Positions 9,069 to 17,216 are shown, counted from the stretch's first letter. The stretch is 64,000 nucleotides of DNA from an uncultured Bacteroidales bacterium (GCA_900321605.1 ONWR01000001.1:22133-86132), one strand, 5' to 3'. The notes: generated by a model from the sequence alone, not told the origin. Numbers and translations are program-made.

Positions 9069-9130
9069 ATTGTTTTCAGTTTTATTATCTACGAGAGTGG
9101 AAAAACAGTAGCACTCTTTCAAATCGACTG
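9069..9130 (-). promoter_or_regulatory. possible structured leader of que operon
   Basis: The leader folds as a 6-bp hairpin AGAGTG/CACTCT (9117-9112 with 9099-9094) with a 12-base loop. The loop contains GUUUU that can pair with AAAAC in the A-rich tail just before the start codon. That H-type pseudoknot layout resembles preQ1-I riboswitches, but the known core sequence is not evident. A speculative assignment. Confidence 0.25.
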
Positions 9131-9162
9131 CAAAGGTACTACAAAAATGGGACATATGCAAA
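9131..9162 (-). promoter_or_regulatory. que operon promoter
   Basis: Minus strand: TTTG (9159-9162), 20-base spacer, TACCTTTG (9131-9138). Confidence 0.85.
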
Positions 9163-9250
9163 TAAAAACGACAAAAAAACGTAAATTATTGACGATTTTA
9201 CGATGAACACTTTTCCGAGGTAGATTGATAGGGGGAGAGAAAGTCGTTGG

Positions 9251-9799
9251 TTATTTTGCCAATTCGGCTACGATGTTTGCCTCGAAGTCCTTCGGCTCTG
9301 CCACCGGTGCAAAGCGCTGGATGGTCTTGCCGTCCTTCGATACAAGGAACTTGGTGAAGTTCCAAAGAATATCGTTCTCTTTCTTGTACGTCTTGCTGAT
9401 ACCTTTGAGCATGAGGTGCGTCGCTTTGGCTTTGACGCCTTTGTACTCCTCTGTCGGAGCTTGTGTCTTGAGGTACTCAAAGACCGGATTAGCGTTCTCA
9501 CCGTTGACATCACTCTTCGCCATCAGCGGGAAAGTCACACCGTGGTTGAGACGGCAGAACTCCTCGATCTGCTCATCGCTGCCCGGCTCTTGGTTAGCGA
9601 ACTGATCGCAAGGGAAGCCGAGGATGACGAATCCTTGGTCTTTGTATTTCTTATATAGTGCCTCCAGACCGTCGTACTGCGGCGTGAAACCGCATTTCGA
9701 AGCGGTATTAACGATGAGGAGCACTTGACCTTTGTAGTCTGCAAAATCTACTTCTTTGCCTCTGTTATTGAGGACTTTGAAATCATAAATGGTTGCCAT
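9251..9799 (-). CDS. glutathione peroxidase family thiol peroxidase
   Basis: A 182-residue GPx-fold protein that reduces peroxides. The active-site tetrad is visible: peroxidatic C36 in NTASKCGFTPQY, Gln in FANQEP, and Trp/Asn in WNFTKFLV. It has Cys instead of selenocysteine. It lacks a signal peptide and is probably cytoplasmic. Bacterial enzymes of this type usually use thioredoxin rather than glutathione; that part is family knowledge. No consensus promoter was seen directly upstream. Confidence 0.92.
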   Translation of the reverse strand: MATIYDFKVLNNRGKEVDFADYKGQVLLIVNTASKCGFTPQYDGLEALYKKYKDQGFVILGFPCDQFANQEPGSDEQIEEFCRLNHGVTFPLMAKSDVNGENANPVFEYLKTQAPTEEYKGVKAKATHLMLKGISKTYKKENDILWNFTKFLVSKDGKTIQRFAPVAEPKDFEANIVAELAK

Positions 9800-9847
9800 A
9801 TTACTATTGTTTTTGGGTTTACATAAATTTTCTATTGTTCGTAGTTT

Positions 9848-11161
9848 TCATTGATTAACCACCAATACGTTCTTGGCTTGCAAACGTACGGAGAGCCATT
9901 CGCGTATTCGTTCCTTATCATCTTTCTTGATGGAATGTTTAGAATCGAGCACCAAGACGATCTGATTCTCATTGCGAGCTAACGTAACGTTCTCTATCTG
10001 AGGCCACTGCGCTTTGAGTTCGGCAGAGATCTGCTCCGCAGGCAGTTGTTGGGATGCCAAACGTTGAATACGGGCATTGAGCACGCGGATAGAGTCATCG
10101 CGTAGCTTCAACTGCTGCTCGTTGGTCGCTAACCAATCCCGCATGATCTCCGTCTCGTTGAGACGTCTTACTTCGATAGTGGCGTCTTCAAGAATATGGA
10201 TCTGTGTATGCGAGATACCATATTTCTCCGCTTCGGTATAGAGCAACGCGCGGTTATCATTCGTCAGACTCTCACCGGCGAGACGCAGCGTCAGCCCGTA
10301 CGGTCTAGACGTTACATCGGTGTTGTAGTCATAGATGTACGTACCTCCGATGGATTTATTCTCCTTTACGAAATGCCGCGCAGCATTGGCAAAACGGTTC
10401 TCCAAAACGATCGAATAAGCACTAAAGAAACTGGGTACGAGCACTACTAAGATCAGCAAGCCGTACGTGATCAGACTCTTGTACGATTTCTTCTCTATCT
10501 TGGACGGGAAATGCAGATACTTGACAACAAGGTACGTCGCTAAAGCGATGAAGATACAGTTGATGAAAAAGAGATAGAGCGCACCTCCTGCAAAATGCCA
10601 ATTCCAGTTAGCGATACCATAACCGACCGTACACAAAGGCGGCATAAGCGCAGTAGCAATCGCTACACCCGAAAGCACCGTTCCTTTCTCCTTACGCGAT
10701 AGTTCCAATATACCAGCTATACCGCCGAAGAAAGCGATGAAGACATCATACACCGAAGGATTAGTACGCGCCATCAACTCCGTCGGGTTATCCATCTCCA
10801 AAGGCGTCACCATGAAATAGAGCGTCGAGGCAATCAGACTGACTACGAACATGATACCCAGATGGCGCAATGACTTGATGATCAGCTGCGCATCGTTGGT
10901 TCCCAAACCCAAACCGAAACCGATGATCGGACTCATTAATGGTGAGATCAACATCGCACCGATGATTACCGGAATAGAGTTCACGTTCAATCCCACCGAA
11001 GCAATCACAATCGCTACGAACAAAATGTAGATGTTCGGTCCGCGGAACGGGATATTCTTACGGATATTCTCATCCGCTGCCTGCACATCTATGTAATTGG
11101 TCAAACTAAGTTGTTTGCGAAGAAAATGCTCTGCACGGTTCTTAAACTGCGAGTACGTCAT
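9848..11161 (-). CDS. DUF389 membrane protein
   Basis: A 437-residue protein of the DUF389 (TIGR00341-like) family, of unknown function. About six transmembrane helices occupy residues 45-265, with the family signatures NSIPVIIGAMLISPLMSPI, GIAGILELSR and GVAIATALMPPLCTVGYG. A soluble C-terminal domain of about 160 residues follows. The gene appears monocistronic. Confidence 0.85.
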   Translation of the reverse strand: MTYSQFKNRAEHFLRKQLSLTNYIDVQAADENIRKNIPFRGPNIYILFVAIVIASVGLNVNSIPVIIGAMLISPLMSPIIGFGLGLGTNDAQLIIKSLRHLGIMFVVSLIASTLYFMVTPLEMDNPTELMARTNPSVYDVFIAFFGGIAGILELSRKEKGTVLSGVAIATALMPPLCTVGYGIANWNWHFAGGALYLFFINCIFIALATYLVVKYLHFPSKIEKKSYKSLITYGLLILVVLVPSFFSAYSIVLENRFANAARHFVKENKSIGGTYIYDYNTDVTSRPYGLTLRLAGESLTNDNRALLYTEAEKYGISHTQIHILEDATIEVRRLNETEIMRDWLATNEQQLKLRDDSIRVLNARIQRLASQQLPAEQISAELKAQWPQIENVTLARNENQIVLVLDSKHSIKKDDKERIREWLSVRLQAKNVLVVNQ

Positions 11162-11242
11162 AAGATTATATTTTAAATTGTTGACTCATGAGTAAGTCTT
11201 TTCATTCCATCGATAGATAGTTTTTAGGGAGATTCCTTCCAA

Positions 11243-11866
11243 CTATCGGATAAAATGCATCGGTTTCCATTCCTCGCGTTGAGGAGTTTGTGGTGCGTTC
11301 TCGCCTCTCAGACCACGGATCATCCAAGCGAGGTTGTGCGCCAAGGTACGCATGGTCTGCATGCCTTCGGTGTCCTGCGAAGCCTGTCCTTCTTCACGAC
11401 CATAAGCGATGTTCCAATACTGCGAAGTAGCCAGCGGCATATTCATCATCTGAAGCGGCATCTGGAGTGCCTCGAAAGCCGCCGTAGCACCACCTCTTCG
11501 GCAGATCGTCACAGCCGCAGCAGGTTTGTTCTGAAGGTTCGCGCCGTTGGAGAAGAACGCACGTTGCATGATAGCGAGGAGTGCTCCGTTGGGCTGACCG
11601 TAATAGACAGGTGAGCCAAAAACGAAACCGTCCGCCTCTGCGAACTTGGCAGAGATAGTGTTGCACACATCGTCGTCAAAAACACAACGACCGTTCGCTT
11701 TTGCCTTGCATGTACCGCAAGCTATACAGCCACGAATAGGTTTGTTGCCGATCCAAACGATCTCTGTTTCGAGACCTTCGGACTGAAGCGTCTTGGCAAT
11801 CTCGCTAAGCGCAGTAAAGGTGTTGCCGTTCTTTCGCGGCGAACCATTGATCAATAATACCCTCAT
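11243..11866 (-). CDS. Isf-like flavoprotein (NADPH-dependent FMN reductase family)
   Basis: A flavodoxin-fold protein of 207 residues. The N-terminus LLINGSPRKNGNT is the FMN phosphate-binding loop. Residues C47, C50, C53 and C61 form the compact Cx2Cx2Cx7C motif of iron-sulfur flavoproteins, so a 4Fe-4S cluster beside FMN is likely. FGSPVYYGQPNGALLAIMQR follows, as in the family. It has its own promoter. A paralogue at 16701-17216 has Cys at identical positions. Confidence 0.85.
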   Translation of the reverse strand: MRVLLINGSPRKNGNTFTALSEIAKTLQSEGLETEIVWIGNKPIRGCIACGTCKAKANGRCVFDDDVCNTISAKFAEADGFVFGSPVYYGQPNGALLAIMQRAFFSNGANLQNKPAAAVTICRRGGATAAFEALQMPLQMMNMPLATSQYWNIAYGREEGQASQDTEGMQTMRTLAHNLAWMIRGLRGENAPQTPQREEWKPMHFIR

Positions 11867-11902
11867 TATAAATTAAAAATTAAAAATTCAATATTTCGGG
11901 TG

Positions 11903-11934
11903 CAAAGGTACAACAAAAATCCCACATACGCAAA
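11903..11934 (-). promoter_or_regulatory. promoter of flavoprotein gene
   Basis: Minus strand: TTTG (11931-11934), 20 bases, TACCTTTG (11903-11910). Confidence 0.85.
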
Positions 11935-11969
11935 TGTATGCAGGATTTTTTTGTTATTTTAGATATTTC

Positions 11970-13091
11970 TCACAGATTTTTCTCAAAGAACTCAGCCAAC
12001 TTGTCCCAAGGAATGAGGTTCTTGGGTTCGCCTTGACCTGCCGGTTCGGTATAGCCGCCGTCATAGAGGTCGCAATGAGATGCATCGGGGATGATGAGGA
12101 GTTCTTTGTTCTCAGGACACGGATTCGGAGCTACCACGGTCTTGTAGCCGTCCGCCTTACCTTCCACCATATAATGGTACGCCGCTTCGCCGAAATAACG
12201 GCTGTGCGCGTCCGCTCCGTGCATGATCAGAACAGCAGAACGGATTTCATTGATATAATACAGGAAACGGCTGTTGGCATATGCCTGCGTGCCGATGACA
12301 CGCCAACCGTCATTCGAGTTACCGCTGCGCGCATGGTAGCCACGCGGAGTCTTGTAGTAGTCGTAGTAGTCATGCACGAAACGCGGAGCCTGCGGAGGAA
12401 CGGTGTCTAACACGCCTCCTGCCATGGCTTGCGGGTCAGTGAGACGCTGTTGGGACAAGTTCTCACGATTGCGATGACGCCACTGCTCATTGTCGAAAGC
12501 ATCGTTGTAGTCGTTGCCGGAGACACGCGTCATGTCGTACATTGTGGAAGCTACCGTCGCCTTGATACGCGTATCCGCCGCTGCCGCATTGAGGGCAATA
12601 CCACCCCACCCGCATATTCCGATGATACCGATGCGGTTTGCGTCCACTTCGGGCAGTTTGGAAAGGAAATCTACTGCCGCCATGAAATCCTCGGTATTGA
12701 TATCCGGCGAAGCTGTCCGACGCGGTTCACCCGAACTCTCGCCTGTGAAAGAAGGATCAAAAGCCAATGCAACAAATCCGCGTTCCGCCATCTTCATGGC
12801 ATACAGACCCGAACTCTGCTCTTTCGTTGCACCGAAAGGACCCGACACCGCTAAAGCGGCGTATTTGTGATTTGACATTTGAGATTTGTCATTTGCCTTC
12901 GGCGTGTAGAGATCGCCAACTAACGTGAAGCCGTATTGGGTCTGGAAGGATACCTTTTTGTGGTTTACTTTCTCACTTAGCGGGAAAACTTTGTCCCATG
13001 TGTCATTTACGCATTTACTCATTTTCTCATTTGAATTTGTGCAAGCAGCAAAAGTAATTACCGCAAGCATAAGGGTTAATAACTTTCTCAT
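11970..13091 (-). CDS. dienelactone-hydrolase-like lipoprotein
   Basis: An alpha/beta hydrolase of 373 residues with a lipoprotein signal (lipobox FAAC, Cys17), placing it on the outer face of a membrane. The nucleophile elbow reads IGICGWGG (near residue 160), with Cys where serine hydrolases have Ser, as in dienelactone-hydrolase relatives. A late HGADAHSR and DASHCDLYD supply acid and His. Two tandem-repeat tracts are in frame: one after the lipobox (SNEKMSKC) and one near residue 70 (ANDKSQMSNHK). Its start overlaps the upstream stop by one base (TAATG). Substrate unknown. Confidence 0.82.
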   Translation of the reverse strand: MRKLLTLMLAVITFAACTNSNEKMSKCVNDTWDKVFPLSEKVNHKKVSFQTQYGFTLVGDLYTPKANDKSQMSNHKYAALAVSGPFGATKEQSSGLYAMKMAERGFVALAFDPSFTGESSGEPRRTASPDINTEDFMAAVDFLSKLPEVDANRIGIIGICGWGGIALNAAAADTRIKATVASTMYDMTRVSGNDYNDAFDNEQWRHRNRENLSQQRLTDPQAMAGGVLDTVPPQAPRFVHDYYDYYKTPRGYHARSGNSNDGWRVIGTQAYANSRFLYYINEIRSAVLIMHGADAHSRYFGEAAYHYMVEGKADGYKTVVAPNPCPENKELLIIPDASHCDLYDGGYTEPAGQGEPKNLIPWDKLAEFFEKNL

Positions 13092-14215
13092 TATTGTAAA
13101 GAATTATATTGTGTATCGCTAACGGGTTCGAGCCATTCGTTTGTGGCGCCCGGTTGCTCTTGAGTGTGGATCGCCAAGTGCTGCATCCACGAATCCGCCG
13201 CGGCTCCATGCCAGTGTTTGACGCCTTCAGGAATAGCAATCACGGTTCCCAGAGTAAGCGGAACAGCGGGTTTGTTCCACTCCTGATACCAACCCTTGCC
13301 GCTCACGCAGATCAGCACTTGTACCGCTCCGTGGTGAACATGCCAGTTGTTGCGGCAACGCGGTTCGAACGTCACATTCGCTACACCTCCGAAATACGGT
13401 TGCAGATAACTCTGTCCCATGAAATACTGGGCATAAGCGGAGTTGGGCGAGCCCACAGACCACTTCGTAGTTGGACCGCTTGCGCTGTTAGATAACTCAT
13501 CATAAGCTTTCGTCAAGCGTCCTGCTTCGTTCAGAAGACCATTCGCCGCGAGAGCCACCACAATACCTTGTAACTGCTCTTCACTCACACCCATATTGCG
13601 TGCGCCGGAGATGTGTGCTTTGAGTTGCGGCTCCACGCCTTCAAGACCGCTCAACGCCGAAACGGTCACCAACTCACGGTCGGCATATGTCAAGTTATCG
13701 CGGGCAAAAATATCTCCGAACAAATGCACCTTCAGGTAATAATCCGTAGCCGGCGCAAACTCATACTCGAAAGCCTTTCCCACCAACTGCGTCTGCACGC
13801 GCGTACCTTCTTTGAGAGCATCGTATTCCTTGCTGAGCGGACTTGCGTCCTCGCCCATAATAACCTTCACGCCTTTCGCTTGTCTATCACCAATAACGCG
13901 TTGTAACACACCCAACGCATTCAGGCTTCTCGGAAAACCCGTATAAGCATACAACTGCGAGAATGCTTCCTTGATCTGACTAACCGTCAACTCCGCCTCA
14001 AACCCATTATGAATAGCCGACTCCAATGCCTTCAAATCGCCCTTAGCCTCATCGCAAGCGATGACACTCATCCACGCCGCCTGCTCAGCCGAAAAACTGA
14101 GCTCCATTTTGTCATTCTCGCATTTACTCATTTTGTCATTTGAATTTGTGCAAGCAGCAAAAGTCATTACCGCCAGCAAAAAAGTAAATAGTTTTTTACA
14201 TTTACTCATTTTCAT
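13091..14215 (-). CDS. CMD-domain/cupin fusion lipoprotein
   Basis: A 374-residue lipoprotein (lipobox FAAC, Cys22). Residues about 45-260 carry two carboxymuconolactone-decarboxylase/AhpD-like segments (ELTVSQIKEAFSQLYAYTG; ADRELVTVSALSGLEG). Residues about 285-345 form a cupin with metal-binding His (NWHVHHG and KHWHGAA). I did not see the CxxC of AhpD peroxidases in the CMD part, so a disulfide role is unsupported. It is the first gene of an operon with the hydrolase. Upstream lie the promoter, the shared operator and two phased repeat arrays. A redox or aromatic-detoxification role is inferred from neighbours. Confidence 0.82.
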   Translation of the reverse strand: MKMSKCKKLFTFLLAVMTFAACTNSNDKMSKCENDKMELSFSAEQAAWMSVIACDEAKGDLKALESAIHNGFEAELTVSQIKEAFSQLYAYTGFPRSLNALGVLQRVIGDRQAKGVKVIMGEDASPLSKEYDALKEGTRVQTQLVGKAFEYEFAPATDYYLKVHLFGDIFARDNLTYADRELVTVSALSGLEGVEPQLKAHISGARNMGVSEEQLQGIVVALAANGLLNEAGRLTKAYDELSNSASGPTTKWSVGSPNSAYAQYFMGQSYLQPYFGGVANVTFEPRCRNNWHVHHGAVQVLICVSGKGWYQEWNKPAVPLTLGTVIAIPEGVKHWHGAAADSWMQHLAIHTQEQPGATNEWLEPVSDTQYNSLQ

Positions 14216-14239
14216 ATTGTATCATTTGAAAATTTGCTG

Positions 14240-14271
14240 CAAAGGTACTACATTTTCTTGATATACACAAA
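14240..14271 (-). promoter_or_regulatory. promoter of CMD/hydrolase operon
   Basis: Minus strand: TTTG (14268-14271), 20 bases, TACCTTTG (14240-14247). Confidence 0.85.
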
Positions 14272-14283
14272 CACAAATTCGCT

Positions 14284-14307
14284 AAATATCTACCATTTTT
14301 GCAGAAA
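14284..14307. promoter_or_regulatory. operator site 1, CTACCA-N5-GCAGAAA
   Basis: AAATAT, CTACCA (14290-14295), TTTTT, GCAGAAA (14301-14307). Eighteen bases separate it from the -33 box. The same element at the same distance occurs upstream of the promoters at 18287 and 24984, which points to a shared activator. Confidence 0.7.
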
Positions 14308-14330
14308 CGTATAAAGACGTACAAAAAATT

Positions 14331-14424
14331 CTCAAAGTAACTAGAGAAAATTCTCAAAGTACCATGAATTTTCACTCAAAAGTATAGAGAATTTTACTCA
14401 AATCTAATGTAATATTTACTCAAA
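14331..14424. repeat. iteron-like array, five CTCAAA boxes at 22-bp period
   Basis: CTCAAA begins at 14331, 14353, 14375, 14397 and 14419, exactly 22 bases apart, with preceding bases mostly ATT or TTA. The spacing is two helical turns, so a protein could bind all copies on one DNA face. Purpose unknown. Confidence 0.75.
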
Positions 14425-14489
14425 TTACCCTTCGAATGCTTTGATTAAGTTATGTTTTTCAATATACGCTTTTTAAGATTTTGAGCATA

Positions 14490-14540
14490 TAAGAGTAAAG
14501 TAAGACTAATATAAGACTTTAATAAGAGTTATGTAAGACT
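14490..14540. repeat. iteron-like array, five TAAGAST boxes at 11-bp period
   Basis: TAAGA(G/C)T begins at 14490, 14501, 14512, 14523 and 14534, exactly 11 bases apart, with a looser TAAGA at 14474. It sits next to the 22-bp array in the 583-base gap between the CMD gene and the gene at 14799. Confidence 0.75.
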
Positions 14541-14555
14541 TTTAACCTGTTCAAA

Positions 14556-14587
14556 ATCGTCCATTTCCCGTCTAGAAAATGTACGAT
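14556..14587. other. inverted repeat beside the arrays
   Basis: ATCGT-C-CATTT pairs with AAATG-T-ACGAT across a 10-base loop (14556-14566 with 14577-14587). The rest of the gap (14588-14740) shows nothing I recognise. Confidence 0.5.
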
Positions 14588-14741
14588 TATTAAGATTAGG
14601 ACATTCCACACCATCCCTCTAACCTCCGCGTAACATCAGCGCACGGTCCGCTACTTGAACCGATGTTTGACCGAGGTTGAAAGGTTCCTGTAATTAAGAT
14701 TCATCTATATCTCTTTTCGAGCGATGATTTTTATTTAATGC

Positions 14742-14770
14742 ATAAAAAAGCCCGAGGAATTAGCTCGGGC
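14742..14770 (-). terminator. terminator of the 14799 gene
   Basis: Minus strand: GCCCGAG stem (14770-14764) with CTCGGGC (14756-14750), then a run of six T. Confidence 0.85.
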
Positions 14771-14798
14771 GTGAATGTTATGCCATTAGATAATTAAA

Positions 14799-15170
14799 TT
14801 ATCCACAGTGCGCATCAGACAAGCGGAAATAGTATGCTGAATCTGCCTGAACGTTAAAACAGGCATATACAGATACTCCGTCCATTCTAACAGTAATAGA
14901 TTTAGTTCCTACTAACCTATCTGTACTTGCGTCATAGCATTTTACAACCACACTAATTGTATTACTTGCTGCATTATTTCCTCTATCGCCAGAAAAATAC
15001 AATTGAGTGCAAACCTGTCCATTACTACCAGATTGAGCATTCTCATAAGACAAAACAACATTTCCATCAACAGGATTTCTTGTTGAACGGACCTGACAAC
15101 TTCCTCCATCTGCAAGTGCAAAAGTTGTGGATAACACAACGGCAGCAAATAGTGATATTAACTTTTTCAT
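14799..15170 (-). CDS. small secreted Cys-rich protein
   Basis: A 123-residue protein of no family known to me. A signal peptide occupies residues 1-20 (MKKLISLFAAVVLS, cleavage near ALA-D). The mature part has five Cys (25, 54, 78, 104, 122) and alternating beta strands, suggesting a small disulfide-bonded beta-sandwich; the odd Cys count leaves one free. It has its own terminator and is preceded by an unusually long (about 340-base), highly structured leader from the promoter at 15519. Confidence 0.7.
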   Translation of the reverse strand: MKKLISLFAAVVLSTTFALADGGSCQVRSTRNPVDGNVVLSYENAQSGSNGQVCTQLYFSGDRGNNAASNTISVVVKCYDASTDRLVGTKSITVRMDGVSVYACFNVQADSAYYFRLSDAHCG

Positions 15171-15240
15171 AGATTCTTTTGCTCACTTATATCCCATCGA
15201 GCATCGGGTCTAAGATTAAAATTAAGTAACCCTGTTCTTT

Positions 15241-15512
15241 TGGCTTCGCAGGTCTTGCCCCGTTTGGAGAGTGGCGGTTCTCTATTAGAGCCGTCTGCGC
15301 TTTATAAATAGGGAAACAAAAGAAAAATGGGCGTCCCTATCCCCTTCGAGGCTGTAGGAAATGCCCATTAAGTCGATAAGTCACGCCCATATACACTATG
15401 GACGCTTGCTGACTTATTTATTGACTTAATTCAAAACTTCCTACATTCCGAAGGGTCAAATAAATCGCAAACGCGAAATTTAATATGTCTCGAAAAGAGA
15501 TTTCTCTCAATT
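15241..15512 (-). ncRNA. candidate structured RNA/leader with long rod
   Basis: Transcribed from the promoter at 15519-15550. Elements in order: a small hairpin near 15462-15481; a rod of about 38 base pairs (15455-15342) with a central 8/7-base bubble and a 5-base end loop; a second hairpin (15340-15308, AUAGGGA/UCCCUAU); and a third closed by CGCAG/CUGCG (15299-15247). AAUGGGC in the rod bubble (15369-15363) is exactly complementary to GCCCAUU in the loop of the second hairpin (15332-15326), a possible kissing contact. The rod recalls 6S RNA architecture, but I cannot assign a family. It may be a leader or a separate RNA. Confidence 0.5.
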
Positions 15513-15518
15513 CGGTTG

Positions 15519-15550
15519 CAAAATTACTACATTTTTTTGATATATGCAAA
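15519..15550 (-). promoter_or_regulatory. promoter of structured RNA/14799 gene
   Basis: Minus strand: TTTG (15547-15550), 20 bases, TAATTTTG (15519-15526). Confidence 0.85.
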
Positions 15551-15614
15551 TATTTTGCAGATTTTTTTAAAAATTGCTATTAGCGCAACGCTTTGCGCTT
15601 GTCTTTCTCCATCT

Positions 15615-15638
15615 TTTACGTCTCGGAGAGGGGACGAT
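15615..15638. repeat. left arm of 24-bp inverted repeat
   Basis: Contains CGTCTCGGAGAGGGGACG just downstream of the AbiEii-like stop. The reverse complement, one base shorter, lies at 19535-19557 just downstream of the DUF1016 stop. Confidence 0.7.
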
Positions 15639-15645
15639 TATTGTG

Positions 15646-16302
15646 TCACTTTTTTCGGGACGCGATTACTTGCATAAAGTAATCCGCCATTTCTTCTGCC
15701 GAGACATTATATTTCGGCTGCATAATGTCAAAATCCTGAGGCTTGGGATACAATGCAGGAGTTATCAATGCCGACAAAATCGCCTTCGAATGAACCTGAT
15801 GCCGGGTGAATTTCAAAGCATAATCCAAGCCTTCCTCAAAAGATAAACCTGCTTGCAGCAACGAATAAATATCATAATAATCACGATAAAGACTCCTGAC
15901 CGTAATCGTGAAAAGTTTCATCCCCAAAGCATCTTGTGCGTCGACTGTTTTGAGATTGTTGTAAGTAAAACCGGTATGCAAGGCAGGAACTCGGTTTTTA
16001 GGTTCAAAGAACGATAACTTCACGTGGTCGCCAACATAGTACTGGATATGTTGAGGACCTAATATCTCACGCTTGCATTCCGGAAAAACAGAGACCAATT
16101 CATTATTGATATTAGAAACATCCAAATGTCGAATGTCACCCCTGTAGTTCAAGAGTTCAAAGTCCAAGTCTTCGCTCTGACGATGTTGCAAGAGCAAAGA
16201 AATCCCTGTTCCTCCACAGAGGTACAAGTCTTTGATGCAATTCAAACGGGAAACCTGTTCGAACACGTCCGCTGTATTTTCACGAAGTCCGTTATGCCAC
16301 AT
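15646..16302 (-). CDS. AbiEii-type nucleotidyltransferase toxin
   Basis: A 218-residue protein of the AbiEii/AbiGii toxin family (type IV toxin-antitoxin, phage abortive infection). The nucleotidyltransferase core is clear: GGTGISLLL (residues 30-38), R41-x-S43-x-D45-L-D47-F, then SFFEP and an ALGMKLFTITVRSLYRDYYDIY helix region. It overlaps the upstream partner gene by 11 bases, consistent with a coupled pair. Family members transfer nucleotides to targets such as tRNA; the target here is unknown. Confidence 0.88.
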   Translation of the reverse strand: MWHNGLRENTADVFEQVSRLNCIKDLYLCGGTGISLLLQHRQSEDLDFELLNYRGDIRHLDVSNINNELVSVFPECKREILGPQHIQYYVGDHVKLSFFEPKNRVPALHTGFTYNNLKTVDAQDALGMKLFTITVRSLYRDYYDIYSLLQAGLSFEEGLDYALKFTRHQVHSKAILSALITPALYPKPQDFDIMQPKYNVSAEEMADYFMQVIASRKK

Positions 16303-16594
16303 ATTTAGAGGTATATTTCTTGGGTGATTTAATATGGAAGAAGAGTGCCGCTAAGAGCAAATTGAGAGTCCCGTAGTAATCGGGGTAAGGCAACATGCGT
16401 CGCTGCCAAACAGACTTGATTTGCCGATACGGGAAAGCCGCAAAAAGCATAGGCATGTCTTCAAACTCAAGATGTGCCAAACCATTCAAAATCAGCTCCT
16501 CGTCAGGAAGCATAGCTTCATCTCCTGCAGCCTTATATGACCACAAGTAGCCACTATCATACAACTGCTTCGAGAGCGATTGTTTTTTAGCCAT
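16292..16594 (-). CDS. partner of AbiEii-like toxin (putative antitoxin)
   Basis: A 100-residue protein from ATG 16594 (MAKKQSLSK); ATG 16615 is possible. It is rich in aromatic residues (YLWSYKAAGDEAMLPDEELI, FAAFPYRQIKSVWQRRMLPY), has no signal peptide and no DNA-binding motif I can identify. Its place directly upstream and overlapping an AbiEii-type gene, behind a consensus promoter, suggests the antitoxin or cognate partner, but it lacks the N-terminal wHTH of classical AbiEi. Confidence 0.6.
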   Translation of the reverse strand: MAKKQSLSKQLYDSGYLWSYKAAGDEAMLPDEELILNGLAHLEFEDMPMLFAAFPYRQIKSVWQRRMLPYPDYYGTLNLLLAALFFHIKSPKKYTSKYVA

Positions 16595-16632
16595 ATGATT
16601 CCTTTGAACGGACATCTTTGCAAATCTGGTTG

Positions 16633-16664
16633 CAAAGGTACAACTTTTTTCTGACATATACAAA
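16633..16664 (-). promoter_or_regulatory. promoter of the AbiE-like pair
   Basis: Minus strand: TTTG (16661-16664), 20 bases, TACCTTTG (16633-16640). Confidence 0.85.
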
Positions 16665-16700
16665 AAAATCTGCACTTTGGATGCAGATTTCAATGAATTT

Positions 16701-17216
16701 TTACAGTTTTGCTACCAGATCTACGATTTTCTGTTTTGTAGCATCGGTTTTCTGCTCGTCGATCTTGGCAGTTACAACGCCCATATTTTCGGCATGCCAG
16801 TAGTTACAGATGTCACGGAACTCAGCCGTTGCGCCATCATAGACACCCGGCGAATAAGACGAACAGAGCAATGCCATCTTCTTTACCTTAGCCGGCGCAT
16901 TGACGCAGTACATTCGTTGAATAGGCGCCTGAATCTGCGCGCAGAGCGTGAAATAATAGATCGGAGCAGCCAAAACCAGCGCTTCCGCCTCTGCCATCAG
17001 CGGATAGAGTTCCTGCATGTCGTCTTTCTGGATGCACGCTCCGTTGCCTTTTCCGTGGCAGTACTCGCACGCCAGACAGCCTGCGATATGTTTGTGCGAC
17101 ACATTGACGAGCGTCACGTTATGACCTGCAGCCTCGGCTGCGTTCTTGTACTCCTCCGCCATCCAAGCGGTGTTACCCTTCGCTCTCGGCGAAGCCTGAA
17201 GAATTAATACGTTCAT
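16701..17216 (-). CDS. Isf-like flavoprotein (flavodoxin family)
   Basis: A 171-residue flavodoxin-fold protein. It has the FMN loop LILQASPRAKGNTAW and cluster Cys C47, C50, C53 and C61 (CLACEYCHGKGNGAC), the Cx2Cx2Cx7C pattern of iron-sulfur flavoproteins, then LAAPIYYFTLCAQIQ. It is the last gene of the nitroreductase/ABM/flavoprotein operon and could pass electrons to, or regenerate products of, its envelope partners; that link is inferred. Confidence 0.85.
   Translation of the reverse strand: MNVLILQASPRAKGNTAWMAEEYKNAAEAAGHNVTLVNVSHKHIAGCLACEYCHGKGNGACIQKDDMQELYPLMAEAEALVLAAPIYYFTLCAQIQAPIQRMYCVNAPAKVKKMALLCSSYSPGVYDGATAEFRDICNYWHAENMGVVTAKIDEQKTDATKQKIVDLVAKL

Noticed and set aside
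14331..14424. Plasmid replication origin
   Set aside because: Iteron spacing fits, but no replication initiator gene or DnaA-box cluster is nearby; kept as an unexplained array.
15342..15455. Definite 6S RNA
   Set aside because: The rod-and-bubble shape fits, but the sequence could not be matched to a known 6S family and it lies in a long leader; left as an unassigned structured RNA.
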